Position numbers and translations under genes: made by a program. From positions 1 through 40,112 of the forward strand of contig JBOGGU010000008.1 in NCBI GenBank assembly GCA_050744085.1: a stretch of 40,112 nt of DNA, in the 5' to 3' direction. The notes beneath the pieces were generated by a model. The model saw only the letters and a program-made list of their open reading frames with translations, ran no database searches and was not told the DNA's origin. Origin of the DNA: JAVKSL01 sp050744085 (GTDB taxonomy: Bacteria > Actinomycetota > Acidimicrobiia > Acidimicrobiales > JAJPHD01). How positions within the stretch are numbered: position 1 is the first letter of the stretch; each line of letters begins with the position of its first letter. Below are positions 1-8,181 of this stretch, one piece after another.

Positions 1-1
1 C

Positions 2-526
2 GAAGCCCCGGCCGAAGGCTCTGGTAACCCCGCTGGGGACGGGCCCTCGTCGAGCGAGCCGGTCATGGTGTGGGGCGTTCGCTGCAAGAACGGCCACTTC
101 AACCACCCCAACGCCCGGTACTGTGCCAGCTGCGGGACCCACATGGTCCACGGGCGCAAAGACCTGGTGCTCGGACCGAGGCCGGTCATCGGCTTCTTGG
201 TGGTCGACGACGGCTCGACCTACAAGCTCGACTCGGACTACCTGGTGGGCTCGACCCCGGAACTGCACCAAGCCGTGCGCTCCGGCATGGCCCGGGGCAT
301 AGCCCTGCCCGACGACGAAGGCACCGTCTCGCCGGTCCACGCCATGATCCGGCTGGAGGAGTGGGAGGCCTACGTCTCGGACCAGGGATCGCGGTTCGGG
401 ACACATGTCTGGATGCCCGGGCGATCGGAATGGGTCCGTCTCGAGCCTTCCCAGCAGCTCAGGTTGGAGCCCCGCAGCCACGTGCTGCTTGGCCGGCGGA
501 GCGTGGTCTTCGAGCCTCTCAGCTAG
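2..526 (+). CDS. Zinc-ribbon/FHA domain protein, 5' end outside the window
   Basis: The reading frame is open to the first bases of the window, so this is the C-terminal 174 residues of a longer protein; the ATG at 65 is internal or at best an alternative start. From that ATG a zinc-ribbon-like knuckle is visible (C7, H11, C20, C23, the last two as CASC). It is followed by a Forkhead-associated fold with the usual landmarks: YLVGS, SPVHAMI and the DQGSRFGTHV turn, where Ser and His residues normally contact phosphothreonine. FHA domains read phospho-threonine signals from Ser/Thr kinases, so a signalling or scaffold role is inferred. The residues before position 65 are Gly/Ser/Pro/Glu-rich and look like a linker. 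It converges on ftsH and the two genes overlap by 8 bases. Confidence 0.8.
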   Translation, partial: EAPAEGSGNPAGDGPSSSEPVMVWGVRCKNGHFNHPNARYCASCGTHMVHGRKDLVLGPRPVIGFLVVDDGSTYKLDSDYLVGSTPELHQAVRSGMARGIALPDDEGTVSPVHAMIRLEEWEAYVSDQGSRFGTHVWMPGRSEWVRLEPSQQLRLEPRSHVLLGRRSVVFEPLS

Positions 527-2567
527 CCCGCGGCCCGGCAACCGAGGGGTCAGGGACGGGCAGGGGCGTCTTGCCGTTGGTCCCGGCGTCAGATCCGGGT
601 GCTTCAGCCCCGTTGCCGGTGGGAGCGTCCTTGGTCGTGGCGACGGGCGCAGTCCCGTCCGGTTCGCCCTCAGGTTCGCGCACCGGGCGCAGCAGCTCTG
701 ACAGCGGCTCGCCCTCCAGGCTCTCGGACTCCATCAAGGCCTGAGCCAGGGCGTCCAGGCTGGCCCGGTGGGCTTGGAGGACCTCGGTTGCCTGGAGGTG
801 GGCCTCGGCCAGGATCGCCTGGACCTCGGCGTCGATCTCGGAGGCGATCCGCTCGGAGTACGTGGTTCCCACGCCGTCGATGACCGAGCCGTTCGCCGCC
901 ACCGCGACCGAGAAGGGGCCGAGGTGCTCGCCCATGCCGAGCACCGCCACCATCCGGCGCGCCAGGCTTACCGCTCCCTCCAGGTCAGAGGTCGCCCCGC
1001 TGGAGGCCTCCCCCATGACCAGCAGCTCGGCGGATCGACCCGCGAGCAGGGCCACCACCCGGTTGCGAAACTGGGTGCGGGTGACCGTCACCTGGTCCCC
1101 GTCGGTCGCCCACCAGGTGAACCCCCCGCCGTGGCCGCGGGCGATTATGGAGACCTTGGTCACCGGGTTGGCCGCCGACAGAGCGGTCGAGGCCACCGCG
1201 TGGCCCGCCTCGTGGAACGCGATCCGGTAGCGGTCGTCGGGGGACAGGATCCGGGAGTGGCGCTCGGGGCCCGCTACCTGGCGCTCGATTGCCTCCGACA
1301 GCTCGGGGGCCCCGATCACTGTGCGGTTGCGCCGCGCCGCAAGTAGGGCGGCCTCGTTCACCACGTTGGCCAGGTCGGCCCCGGAGAAGCCGGCCGTCCG
1401 CCGCGCTACGAGGCTCAGGTCGACGCCATCCTCGAACGGCTTGCCCCGGGCGTGCACCGCAAGGATGCCCTCGCGCCCGCGGACATCGGGCCGGTCGATC
1501 GTCACCCGCCGGTCGAATCGGCCCGGGCGCAGCAGGGCATGGTCCAAGATGTCGGGGCGGTTGGTGGCCGCCAGCACGACGACCCCGCTGCCGGACTCGA
1601 ACCCGTCCATCTCCACCAGGAGCTGGTTGAGGGTGGACTCGCGCTCGTCCTGAGCCCCGACGACTACGGCAGTCCTGGCCCGCCCAACCGCGTCGAGCTC
1701 GTCTATGAACACGATGCAGGGCGCCGCCAGCTTGGCGGTGGCGAAGAAGTCCCTGATCCTGGCGGCCCCGATCCCCACGAACATCTCCACGAAGTTCGAG
1801 CCCGAGATGGAGAAGAAGGGGACTCCCGACTCGCCCGCCAGGGCGCGGGCCAGCAGCGTCTTGCCGCAGCCGGGGGGGCCGGTGAGCAGTACGCCCTTGG
1901 GGACGGCTGCGCCCATGGCCATGTAGCGCTCGGGCGCTGACAGGTAGTCGCGCACCTCGGTGAGCTCCTCGACGGCCTCGTCGACGCCGGCGACCTCGGC
2001 GAAAGTGACCTTGGCGTCGTCTTCGTGCACCCGGCGGGAGCGTGCCCGCCCGAAGCCGGCCAGCCCGGTTGCGTCGCCGCCTCCCATGCCCGTGGCCAGG
2101 TAGACGATGGCGAAGCCGTCGACGAGGATCAGGGCGGGCAGTATCCCGAGCATCGGCACGATGAGGCCCTTGAGTGGCTGCTGCTCGACTGTCGTGGGGA
2201 CGTTGGCCGACCTCAGGTCGTTGACCTCGGTCAGGTAGATCGAACCCACCCCGACCTCGTCGTAGGCCACCCAGTACTGCTGGTTGTTGCCGTAGGTCCC
2301 GGCTATGCGGCTGTTACCCAGCTGGACCGTGGCACCTTGCACCTGGCCCTGCTGGACCAGGGCGGTGAACTGGCCCACGGTGAGCTGTCGACCGGCGTTG
2401 TGGGGGAAGGAGTACCACAGCACCAACACGAAGACGCCGAGGAGCAGCGGGAGGGCCAGCGCGCACAGAACCAGCGCCTTGCGCCGACCGCGGCGGCGTT
2501 CAGGCTCCAGCTCCGCCAGCGGGCTCGACGGGTTGCGGTCACGGCGCCGGTTGCGCATGGTCAACAT
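519..2567 (-). CDS. ftsH: ATP-dependent zinc metalloprotease FtsH
   Basis: Membrane-anchored AAA+ protease that degrades misfolded membrane proteins and short-lived regulators. The 682-residue product has a basic N-terminus, a first membrane helix (about 31-51), an extracytoplasmic FtsH-ext domain, and a second helix (about 129-158). The AAA module follows with Walker A GPPGCGKT (230-237), Walker B IVFIDE (285-290) and the second region of homology ending in LLRPGRFDRR. The peptidase has HEAGH (452-456) and a downstream Asp in GATSDLE (about 528) as third zinc ligand, so it should be active. I chose ATG 2567 because GGAGG lies nine bases upstream; the frame is open to 2645, but that extension looks non-coding. 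The C-terminal tail is acidic, then Pro/Gly-rich. Confidence 0.97.
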   Translation of the reverse strand: MLTMRNRRRDRNPSSPLAELEPERRRGRRKALVLCALALPLLLGVFVLVLWYSFPHNAGRQLTVGQFTALVQQGQVQGATVQLGNSRIAGTYGNNQQYWVAYDEVGVGSIYLTEVNDLRSANVPTTVEQQPLKGLIVPMLGILPALILVDGFAIVYLATGMGGGDATGLAGFGRARSRRVHEDDAKVTFAEVAGVDEAVEELTEVRDYLSAPERYMAMGAAVPKGVLLTGPPGCGKTLLARALAGESGVPFFSISGSNFVEMFVGIGAARIRDFFATAKLAAPCIVFIDELDAVGRARTAVVVGAQDERESTLNQLLVEMDGFESGSGVVVLAATNRPDILDHALLRPGRFDRRVTIDRPDVRGREGILAVHARGKPFEDGVDLSLVARRTAGFSGADLANVVNEAALLAARRNRTVIGAPELSEAIERQVAGPERHSRILSPDDRYRIAFHEAGHAVASTALSAANPVTKVSIIARGHGGGFTWWATDGDQVTVTRTQFRNRVVALLAGRSAELLVMGEASSGATSDLEGAVSLARRMVAVLGMGEHLGPFSVAVAANGSVIDGVGTTYSERIASEIDAEVQAILAEAHLQATEVLQAHRASLDALAQALMESESLEGEPLSELLRPVREPEGEPDGTAPVATTKDAPTGNGAEAPGSDAGTNGKTPLPVPDPSVAGPRAS

Positions 2568-2708
2568 GTCTTCTGTCCTCCGAGGCCCATCTCTCCAAAG
2601 TCCTTCTCGGTCCGGCACATCCCCTCTTGCTTGTCTTGCTTGCACCGGTCGTCGCGATCCTAACGGTATCGCGCTCTTGCCCCTATATGCGATTCAGCAG
2701 GGATTGTC

Positions 2709-2779
2709 CCCGTGGCCGCGCCACGCGGGGCCACGGGCGCAGACCGGCCGGGCACCTGGTCTCCCAAGTGCCCGGCCGG
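2709..2779 (-). terminator. Two strong hairpins after the exported-protein gene
   Basis: Two adjacent inverted repeats lie just past the stop of the leftward gene at 2819. One pairs 2744-2755 with 2768-2779 (12 perfect base pairs, CCGGCCGGGCAC, 12-base loop). The other pairs 2709-2717 with 2729-2737 (9 base pairs). There is no T-tract, which is common for actinobacterial terminators. They probably insulate the upstream gene from ftsH. Confidence 0.6.
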
Positions 2780-2818
2780 CGAGCTGGCCGCTCGAAGGCG
2801 ACCTGCACAACTAGGTGA

Positions 2819-3424
2819 TCAGTCCTTGCGGACAGGGGCGGTGGCAGGGACCTCACGACGGCGACCCTGGCGCACCACAGCACCGAGGCCAGCGCCGAAC
2901 AGGGCCAAGCCGCCGGCACCAAGGCCGATGGCCCACCCGAGGATGCCACCGGAGCCAGACGTTGGCGGTGTCGAGCTGGACAGCGACGCCGTTGCGGGCT
3001 GGGCGGAAGCACTGCCGGACGGTCCCGGGATCACGAGCGAAGCCCGAGCCGGGGTGCCGAACTCTGCGCTGCCACTCTTGGTGGTTTGCGTGGCCACGAT
3101 GACATAGTCACCCGGCTGGGCCTGGGGAATGGTAAAGCTGGCGTTGATGTCACCCGCAGCATTGGGGTGGACAGTCGCCAGAGCCGGACCGGTCAGGCTG
3201 TTGAAGTGCAGCACCACCGGCGGGGCAATCTTGCCGGCCACCGAGGGGGTGAAGGACGAGCCTGTCAGGCTGATCTGGCTGCCCGGTGCACCTTGGGCGC
3301 TGCTCAGGTTCAGCGTTGCCAGGTTGGTGCACGCCCAAGCTGCAGCTGCGAACACCATGGTCCCGGCAGTGACGGCCGAGGCGCCCAAGACCCCCTTGAG
3401 GCCCCATCTCTTCTGTAATCTCAT
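2819..3424 (-). CDS. Exported protein with C-terminal membrane anchor, unknown function
   Basis: The 201-residue product has a basic N-terminus (MRLQKRWGLK), a hydrophobic signal helix ending near AAAAWAC, and a beta-rich domain of about 110 residues (phrases such as GAPGSQISLTGSSFTP suggest an Ig-like or IPT-like sandwich). A Ser/Thr/Pro linker leads to a hydrophobic C-terminal helix and a basic tail (RQGRRREV). That layout places it on the outer face of the cytoplasmic membrane or in the wall. Start ATG 3424 is supported by AGGAGG six bases upstream; the frame is open to 3538. It has a near-consensus promoter and an AT-rich inverted repeat just upstream, so it is probably well expressed and regulated. 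I recognise no family. The Cys after AWA could be a lipobox Cys, but the preceding residues fit poorly. Confidence 0.75.
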   Translation of the reverse strand: MRLQKRWGLKGVLGASAVTAGTMVFAAAAWACTNLATLNLSSAQGAPGSQISLTGSSFTPSVAGKIAPPVVLHFNSLTGPALATVHPNAAGDINASFTIPQAQPGDYVIVATQTTKSGSAEFGTPARASLVIPGPSGSASAQPATASLSSSTPPTSGSGGILGWAIGLGAGGLALFGAGLGAVVRQGRRREVPATAPVRKD

Positions 3425-3498
3425 ACGGTCCTCCTTCTGGGCGGATCCTTGACGTAGGCCTTCCACGCTCGGTCCGCGCTGGGTTTGCTTCCAAGGAC

Positions 3499-3528
3499 AG
3501 TGTAGCACGCATTCTCCGACACTGTCAA
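3499..3528 (-). promoter_or_regulatory. Sigma70-type promoter for the 2819-3424 gene
   Basis: On the minus strand TTGACA (3523-3528) is followed after 18 bases by TACACT (3499-3504), about 75 bases before the ATG. The same bases form an inverted repeat (GACAGTGT at 3496-3503 against ACACTGTC at 3519-3526), so a repressor site could coincide with the promoter. Confidence 0.7.
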
Positions 3529-3529
3529 T

Positions 3530-3580
3530 AGATGTCATTTACATGTACTAGCAGCTGTAAATCACATCTACTAGTACATG
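3530..3580. repeat. Nested inverted repeats upstream of the promoter
   Basis: CATGTACTAG (3542-3551) and CTAGTACATG (3571-3580) are perfect 10-bp arms around a 19-base centre. Interlaced with them, AGATGTCATTT (3530-3540) and AAATCACATCT (3559-3569) pair with a single mismatch. The block is much richer in A and T than its surroundings and starts just upstream of the -35 at 3523-3528. An activator or repressor operator is the likeliest reading. Confidence 0.55.
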
Positions 3581-3630
3581 CAACTAACCTATAGTCCACC
3601 CGACTCTCCGCAGTTGAGTGGCACCTCACG

Positions 3631-5052
3631 TCACCGAGTGGGAGGCGACGCCGGACGGTACAGGTCTACGCAGCTCTGGGCCATGGGGGCCTGTCCGGGA
3701 AAGGCGTCGTCCCCGGCGACAGCGATGACGCCGCCATCGGCGAGGTTGGCCAGCCCCAGGCCACTGCGCGGGCATGCCATCTTGCCGGCAGATCGCCACG
3801 ACTTGCTCGAAGGCTGGAAGAGCTCAGCCGACTGCAGCGACGCCTCGGTACCCTGGGACACGTCCTCGCCGCCGACCACCAAGACGTCCCCGCCGGCGAG
3901 GGTGGTGGCCGCAGCGCCCTCGCGCGCTTGGGACATGCCCCCAGTCAGCGCCCAGGTCCCGTTCGAGGGGTCGAACAGCTCGGCGGTGGCCAGGGCGGTA
4001 GTCCCGTCCGCGTTGAACCCCCCCGCAACCAGCACGTCACCGTTGCCCAGCAGCGCCGCAACCTGCCCGGCACGGCCATCGGTCATCGGTCCGGTGGAGG
4101 TGAACACGCTGACGTTGGGGTCGTATAGCTCGGCGGAGCGCAGCGCACCGAACTGCAGTCCTCCGCCCTGGGCCGGTGTCCCCGGGCCGCCGAACCCCCC
4201 CGCAACCAGCACCCGTCCGTCGTTCAGGGCGGTGGCAGTGGCGTCGAAGCGAGAGGACATCATCGACCCAGTCGACGACCACTTGCCGGTGGAGGGGTTG
4301 TAGAGCTCGGCGCTGGCGGTCGGCGTGATGGCCTGGCCGCCCCCCGTGCCGTGGATGCCGACGTCCGTGGTACCTCCAGTAGTGAGCACGTTGCCATCGC
4401 GAAGCAGGGTCAGGGTGGCTCCGAGACGTGGGATCCCCATAGAGCCGGTGACCTTCCACTTGCCGGTGGAGGGGTTGTAGAGCTCGGCCGACGACAGCAG
4501 CTTGGAGCCGGCGATGCCCCCGGCTACCAGCACCTTGCCGTCCTTGAGCGCCACTGCGCCCGCTCCCCGGCGGGCCTGGTTGAGCGACCCGGTGGGAGCC
4601 CAAGTCGCAGTTCGCGGGTCGTAGATCGCTGCCGACGCGATCGGCAGGGCGTTGACGCCACCCCCCGCGGCGAGCACGTGTCCGTCGGCCAGCGTCACCA
4701 CTGAGGTCGTCCCCCGTATGCCTGGCACGCTGGCGACCGAGCGCCAGGTTCCCAGGGCTGGCGACGACTTCAGCGGAACGCTCGGACTGCCGCCCATGAG
4801 GACCAGCAACAGGACCACGACCACCACGACCACCATCCCCCCGCCGCCGAGCAGCCACGGCAAGGGGGATCGCCGGCGGGACCGGATCACCTTCGGCACC
4901 TCGGCTGGCTTGGCGCACGAATCGCACTTGATCCCCACAGCGGTGCGGACCAGGCACTTCGGGCATACCGGCTTGGAGCAGTCGACGCACGTGATGCGTG
5001 TCGACTGGCCGTGCTCTTCGCAGGTGAGGGGGGCGAGGGGGGCGGTGTCCAT
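3631..5052 (-). CDS. B-box-like zinc finger / membrane anchor / Kelch-repeat protein
   Basis: The 473-residue product starts with a cytoplasmic Cys/His-rich B-box-like zinc finger (CEEHG, CVDC, CPKC, CDSC within residues 11-46). A basic stretch and one membrane helix (about 66-87, a long run of Val and Leu) follow. The rest is an outward-facing Kelch beta-propeller of about seven blades, with recurring units such as DGKVLVAGG, SAELYNPSTGKW and TGSM. Kelch propellers bind proteins or carbohydrates, and a few are oxidases; nothing here identifies a ligand. ATG 5052 fits the start of the finger, but no clear ribosome binding site precedes it. A zinc finger inside the cell joined to a surface propeller would suit a sensor or scaffold, which is inference. 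Confidence 0.85.
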   Translation of the reverse strand: MDTAPLAPLTCEEHGQSTRITCVDCSKPVCPKCLVRTAVGIKCDSCAKPAEVPKVIRSRRRSPLPWLLGGGGMVVVVVVVLLLVLMGGSPSVPLKSSPALGTWRSVASVPGIRGTTSVVTLADGHVLAAGGGVNALPIASAAIYDPRTATWAPTGSLNQARRGAGAVALKDGKVLVAGGIAGSKLLSSAELYNPSTGKWKVTGSMGIPRLGATLTLLRDGNVLTTGGTTDVGIHGTGGGQAITPTASAELYNPSTGKWSSTGSMMSSRFDATATALNDGRVLVAGGFGGPGTPAQGGGLQFGALRSAELYDPNVSVFTSTGPMTDGRAGQVAALLGNGDVLVAGGFNADGTTALATAELFDPSNGTWALTGGMSQAREGAAATTLAGGDVLVVGGEDVSQGTEASLQSAELFQPSSKSWRSAGKMACPRSGLGLANLADGGVIAVAGDDAFPGQAPMAQSCVDLYRPASPPTR

Positions 5053-5163
5053 GGTCGGCGTTCGGGGTGGTCCTCGGCTGGCTTCGGCGGGTTGGGCTTG
5101 CTCGGGTAGTACTGGCCTTTAGCGCACACGGGGCACGACCAGTCCTATCCGCGCCTGCAGGAT

Positions 5164-5200
5164 ACCGCCCGGGACCGCCCGGGACCGCCCGGGACCGCCT
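5164..5200. repeat. Short tandem repeat, 10-bp unit
   Basis: Three copies of GGGACCGCCC (5171-5200, the last ending in T), preceded by part of a fourth. It lies between the divergent Kelch and BNR genes, just before the -10 of the BNR gene. It may be simple slippage or a repeated protein-binding site. Confidence 0.7.
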
Positions 5201-5218
5201 GGAGGCGCTCCGCCGAAC

Positions 5219-5224
5219 TACTAT
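5219..5224 (+). promoter_or_regulatory. Probable leaderless -10 element of the BNR gene
   Basis: TACTAT ends six bases before the GTG at 5231, and no Shine-Dalgarno sequence is present. Transcription would start at or next to the start codon. Confidence 0.45.
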
Positions 5225-5230
5225 CCGGCC

Positions 5231-6736
5231 GTGATCCGACGGGCTGTTGCCGTGCTGGCCCTCCTTGGCGCAATAGCGCTCGGGGCACTCGCCTGGACAG
5301 ACTCGCCGAGCGCGCAGGTGGGGCACAACGTGGAGGTGGACCCCCCGCGCCTCATCGCCGCCGACAGCACCCCGACCATCCTCGTCGACCCGCGCGCCAA
5401 GACCCACCTGGTGGCGGTCTACCGCCAGGACCGACCCCAGCTTTCCGGGGCCTTGAGCGCCAGCACCGACGGAGGCGCCCGCTGGCAAACCATGAGCCTC
5501 CCCTTGCCGCCAGGCCTGACCGAGCCCTTCGACCCCGATGCCGCCTTCGGACCAGACGGCACGCTGTACGTGGTGTACGTCAACCTGAGGGGCGCCAGGA
5601 ACGTGCCCGTCAACCTCTGGCTGGTCCGTTCGTCCGACGGTGGGCAGAGCCTGTCGGCGCCCCAGCGGCTGGCGAGCGGCCTGACCTTCCAGCCCCGGAT
5701 CGCCATAGGGGCGAGTGGGGCCTTACACCTCACCTGGGTCCAGGCAGCCCCGCAGGCGCCGCGCGGCGGCACTGCCCGGCCAGTGGTGCCCGCCGGGGTG
5801 ATGTCTGCTACCTCGACCGACGGTGGAAGGACGTTCTCGGCCCCGGTGGCGGTGACTGGCCCCGGCGACAGCTACGTGACTGGCGCTGTCCCGGTGGCTT
5901 ACGGGCACGGCGCTGTGTCCGTGGCCTTCGAGCAGTTCAAGGCTGCGCCCTTAGGCCTGGGCAATGGCGGGAGCGCCCTGACGGCGGAGCCGTACTCCCT
6001 GGAGGTGGCCACCTCGACAAACGGTGGGTCCAGCTTCGGCCCTCCCGTGGTGGTGAGGCCCGGCGTGTCCTCCCGAGCACGGTTCTCCTTGCTCCTTTCC
6101 CTGGATCCGTCGATCGCCGCAGGGCCTGGTGGGGAGCTGTACCTGGCGTGGGCCGAGCGTGTGGGCATCGAGGACGACGTGCTCCTGGCCCGATCTTCCG
6201 ACCTTGGCGCCCGCTGGTCGAGCCCGGTTCGGGTGAACGACAACCCCCCCAGGGACGGGAGCTCGCGCTCGCTGCCGGCGGTGGCCGTTGCTCCGAACGG
6301 GAGGGTGGACGTCGCATTCCTCGACCGTCGCAACGACCCGCTCAACGTCGACGCCCAGGCCTTCCTGGCCTACTCCTACGACCAGGGGAGGACGTTTGCC
6401 AACCTGGTGCTGTCGTCGGAGCCCTTCGATACCCGCATCGGGCCCAACTTTGGGGGGAACCTCCCCCCCGACCTGGGTGAGCACCTGGGCCTGGTCAGCA
6501 GCGACAGTGGGGCACACCTCGCCTGGGCAGATTCCCGGTTGGGGACCGCGGCCACGGGGCGCCAGGACATCTTCGCGGTATCCTTGGCCATCCCCCCGTC
6601 CGTGGATTCGGGGCGCTTGGCCCTGGAGATCGGTGCAGCGGTCGCCCTGGCTGTCTCGCTTGCGCTCTGGTTGGGACCGCTGGCAAGGCGCGCCCGGCCC
6701 GGGAGAGGGCGGCCCGGGAGAGCCCGGTCCGGCTGA
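5231..6736 (+). CDS. Exported BNR/sialidase-repeat protein with C-terminal anchor
   Basis: The 501-residue product has an N-terminal signal peptide (MIRRAVAVLALLGAIALGALAW), then a beta-propeller with several Asp-box/BNR signatures (STDGGARW, SSDGGQSL, STDGGRTF, STNGGSSF, SSDLGARW, SYDQGRTF). A hydrophobic helix (about 464-487) and an Arg/Gly-rich tail end it. Asp-box propellers include sialidases and many non-enzymatic exported proteins. The catalytic Arg triad of a sialidase cannot be assigned, so enzyme activity is not claimed. The start is GTG with a -10 hexamer six bases upstream. A paralogue lies at 31904-33622, and a decayed tail of the same type at 33698-34018. It converges on the J-domain gene with only 13 bases between stops. 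Confidence 0.88.
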   Translation: MIRRAVAVLALLGAIALGALAWTDSPSAQVGHNVEVDPPRLIAADSTPTILVDPRAKTHLVAVYRQDRPQLSGALSASTDGGARWQTMSLPLPPGLTEPFDPDAAFGPDGTLYVVYVNLRGARNVPVNLWLVRSSDGGQSLSAPQRLASGLTFQPRIAIGASGALHLTWVQAAPQAPRGGTARPVVPAGVMSATSTDGGRTFSAPVAVTGPGDSYVTGAVPVAYGHGAVSVAFEQFKAAPLGLGNGGSALTAEPYSLEVATSTNGGSSFGPPVVVRPGVSSRARFSLLLSLDPSIAAGPGGELYLAWAERVGIEDDVLLARSSDLGARWSSPVRVNDNPPRDGSSRSLPAVAVAPNGRVDVAFLDRRNDPLNVDAQAFLAYSYDQGRTFANLVLSSEPFDTRIGPNFGGNLPPDLGEHLGLVSSDSGAHLAWADSRLGTAATGRQDIFAVSLAIPPSVDSGRLALEIGAAVALAVSLALWLGPLARRARPGRGRPGRARSG

Positions 6737-6749
6737 ACAAGCCCTATTT

Positions 6750-7736
6750 CTAAGATTTCTTAGCCGTAGTCGAGGTCGACTTGGCCTTGGTGGTCGGCTT
6801 GGGGGTGATCGCCGCAGCAGCCGGGACCGGGCCGAGGATCGCCGGGTTGCTCTTGTAGGAGTCCACGATCTGGGCGAAGGTCGGGCTGAGCTTGGTGAAG
6901 TCGGTCACCGGCAGGGACTGGAAGGTCAGGATGCTCATCTTTCGCCCCTGGAAGAAGAAGTACAGCGAGTTCGAACCCTCTTGCCCCCCGGAGGTGTAGA
7001 GGTTCTGGTAGTAGTAGCCCACCATCTTGTTCACGGTGATCGGGCTCTCGAAGGCGATCCTGCCCGAGGCCGCCACCACGGTGTCGGTGTAGGCTTTGAT
7101 CTGGCTCTGGTTGGAGGTGTCGACGGAGCTCCCGAGCCGGAAGACCTGGACCCGCATGGCGTCCTGGGTTCCGGGAACGTCGGCTTGGAAGGGGGCGAGC
7201 TGGGTGGCTACCTTGTTCCAAGCCTTGGGGTAGGTGATGCTGAAGCCGTCGGCGGGATCATTGAACGTGGTCGTCTGGCCCGCCGTGGAGCCGGGCGTGG
7301 TGGTCGTGGTAGGTGTGGGGTTCTTGGGCTTCGCAGAGCTGGAGGCCCCGAAGGCGAAGTACGCCGCAACCCCGAGCGCGACAACCACGACCCCCCCGAC
7401 GGGGAGGGTGGCGGCCCTTCTCAGCCGGGCCTTCCGGCCGTCGCCCGACGACACCTCGGATGGCAGGCCCGCCTGCACGCCCGATGGCACGCCCGCCTGC
7501 ACGCCCGCCTTCACGCCCGCCTGCGCAGAGGACTCGTCGTAGGCCGCTCGAAGCTCGGGGTCCACCAGGGTGTCCCGGGCCCGGGTTATCAACCGGTACA
7601 ACGCGGCGTTGCCCCCCAGGTCAGGGTGGGTCGTCTTGCCCAGCTCCCTGTGTGCCTCCCTGATCGTGGCCTCGTCGGCGTCCTTGGTAACCCCGAGGAG
7701 CTCGTAGTAGTCGGGGCTGTCGTCCGATGAGCTCAC
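6750..7736 (-). CDS. Membrane-anchored J-domain protein
   Basis: The 328-residue product has an N-terminal J domain (about 8-68) with the HPD motif at 37-39 that stimulates DnaK ATPase. A linker of four-residue AGVx repeats (about 73-93) and a basic patch come next, then one membrane helix (about 112-131). A Thr/Pro-rich stretch leads to an outward-facing domain of about 150 residues (FNDPADGFSITYPKAW is a PsbP/LpqN-like opening). A J domain inside the cell tethered to an exported domain suggests recruitment of DnaK to the membrane at a specific substrate or site. I prefer GTG 7736 because GGGGGG lies a few bases upstream; the frame is open to a TTG at 7769. Confidence 0.85.
   Translation of the reverse strand: MSSSDDSPDYYELLGVTKDADEATIREAHRELGKTTHPDLGGNAALYRLITRARDTLVDPELRAAYDESSAQAGVKAGVQAGVPSGVQAGLPSEVSSGDGRKARLRRAATLPVGGVVVVALGVAAYFAFGASSSAKPKNPTPTTTTTPGSTAGQTTTFNDPADGFSITYPKAWNKVATQLAPFQADVPGTQDAMRVQVFRLGSSVDTSNQSQIKAYTDTVVAASGRIAFESPITVNKMVGYYYQNLYTSGGQEGSNSLYFFFQGRKMSILTFQSLPVTDFTKLSPTFAQIVDSYKSNPAILGPVPAAAAITPKPTTKAKSTSTTAKKS
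7465..7524. repeat. 12-bp tandem repeat coding for AGVx units
   Basis: Five 12-base units of the type ACGCCCGCCTGC sit in the linker of the J-domain gene. They encode AGVK-AGVQ-AGVP-SGVQ-AGLP on the minus strand. The same coding idea recurs in the unrelated gene at 15691-16734. Confidence 0.8.
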
Positions 7737-7809
7737 GCCGTCCCCCCGATCCTTGCTCGTGATGCCCAACGTCTGGTTCGCATGCCCGACCTGCCCCTCC
7801 TGGCGTCCC

Positions 7810-7839
7810 TTGACAGCTATATGACTTTTGCACTATCCT
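7810..7839 (+). promoter_or_regulatory. Consensus sigma70-type promoter
   Basis: TTGACA (7810-7815), 18 bases, TATCCT (7834-7839). It precedes the small membrane protein gene at 7871 by about 30 bases and is one of the best promoter matches in the window. Confidence 0.75.
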
Positions 7840-7870
7840 AGGGCCAGGTAGACACGATAGGGGGTCACAC

Positions 7871-8140
7871 ATGCCCATAGCTGGAGCCGAGCCGCTTACT
7901 GGCTGGTACGTCGGGTTCATCATCGCTGCTGTGCTCATAACGGCGGTTGTCGCCTTGGTGGCGACGATCTTGTTCCTGGCCCGCCTGATCGGGGAGGAGG
8001 CGCGCACGGTCACCCTCGACCTCGAGGAGTGCCGGCGCAACACCATGGCGCTATGGGACGTACCGGTCGTGAACAGCGCCATCGAGGATATCAACAACAG
8101 TGCCGCAGCCGCCCGAGGGGTGCTGGAGGGGTTGGGTTGA
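7871..8140 (+). CDS. Small single-pass membrane protein
   Basis: The 89-residue product has one long hydrophobic helix (about 13-38) followed by a cytoplasmic helical tail (LARLIGEEARTVTLDLEECRRNT...). A GGGG ribosome binding site and a consensus promoter support the ATG at 7871. The layout GWYxG, helix, RLI, then an acidic tail resembles the 86-residue protein at 26566-26826, suggesting one small family. It is followed after 41 bases by another small membrane protein and may share its transcript. The function is unknown; the tail could be a docking helix. Confidence 0.75.
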   Translation: MPIAGAEPLTGWYVGFIIAAVLITAVVALVATILFLARLIGEEARTVTLDLEECRRNTMALWDVPVVNSAIEDINNSAAAARGVLEGLG

Positions 8141-8181
8141 CGGGCGCGGGCACAGCTATCTTTTCGATCCTGACCTACTAG

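Noticed and set aside
2568..2645. N-terminal extension of FtsH
   Set aside because: GGAGG nine bases before ATG 2567 and the normal FtsH N-terminus argue for the shorter form.
5231..6736. True sialidase
   Set aside because: Asp-box repeats are clear, but the Arg triad and the FRIP motif cannot be placed, so only a BNR-propeller call is made.
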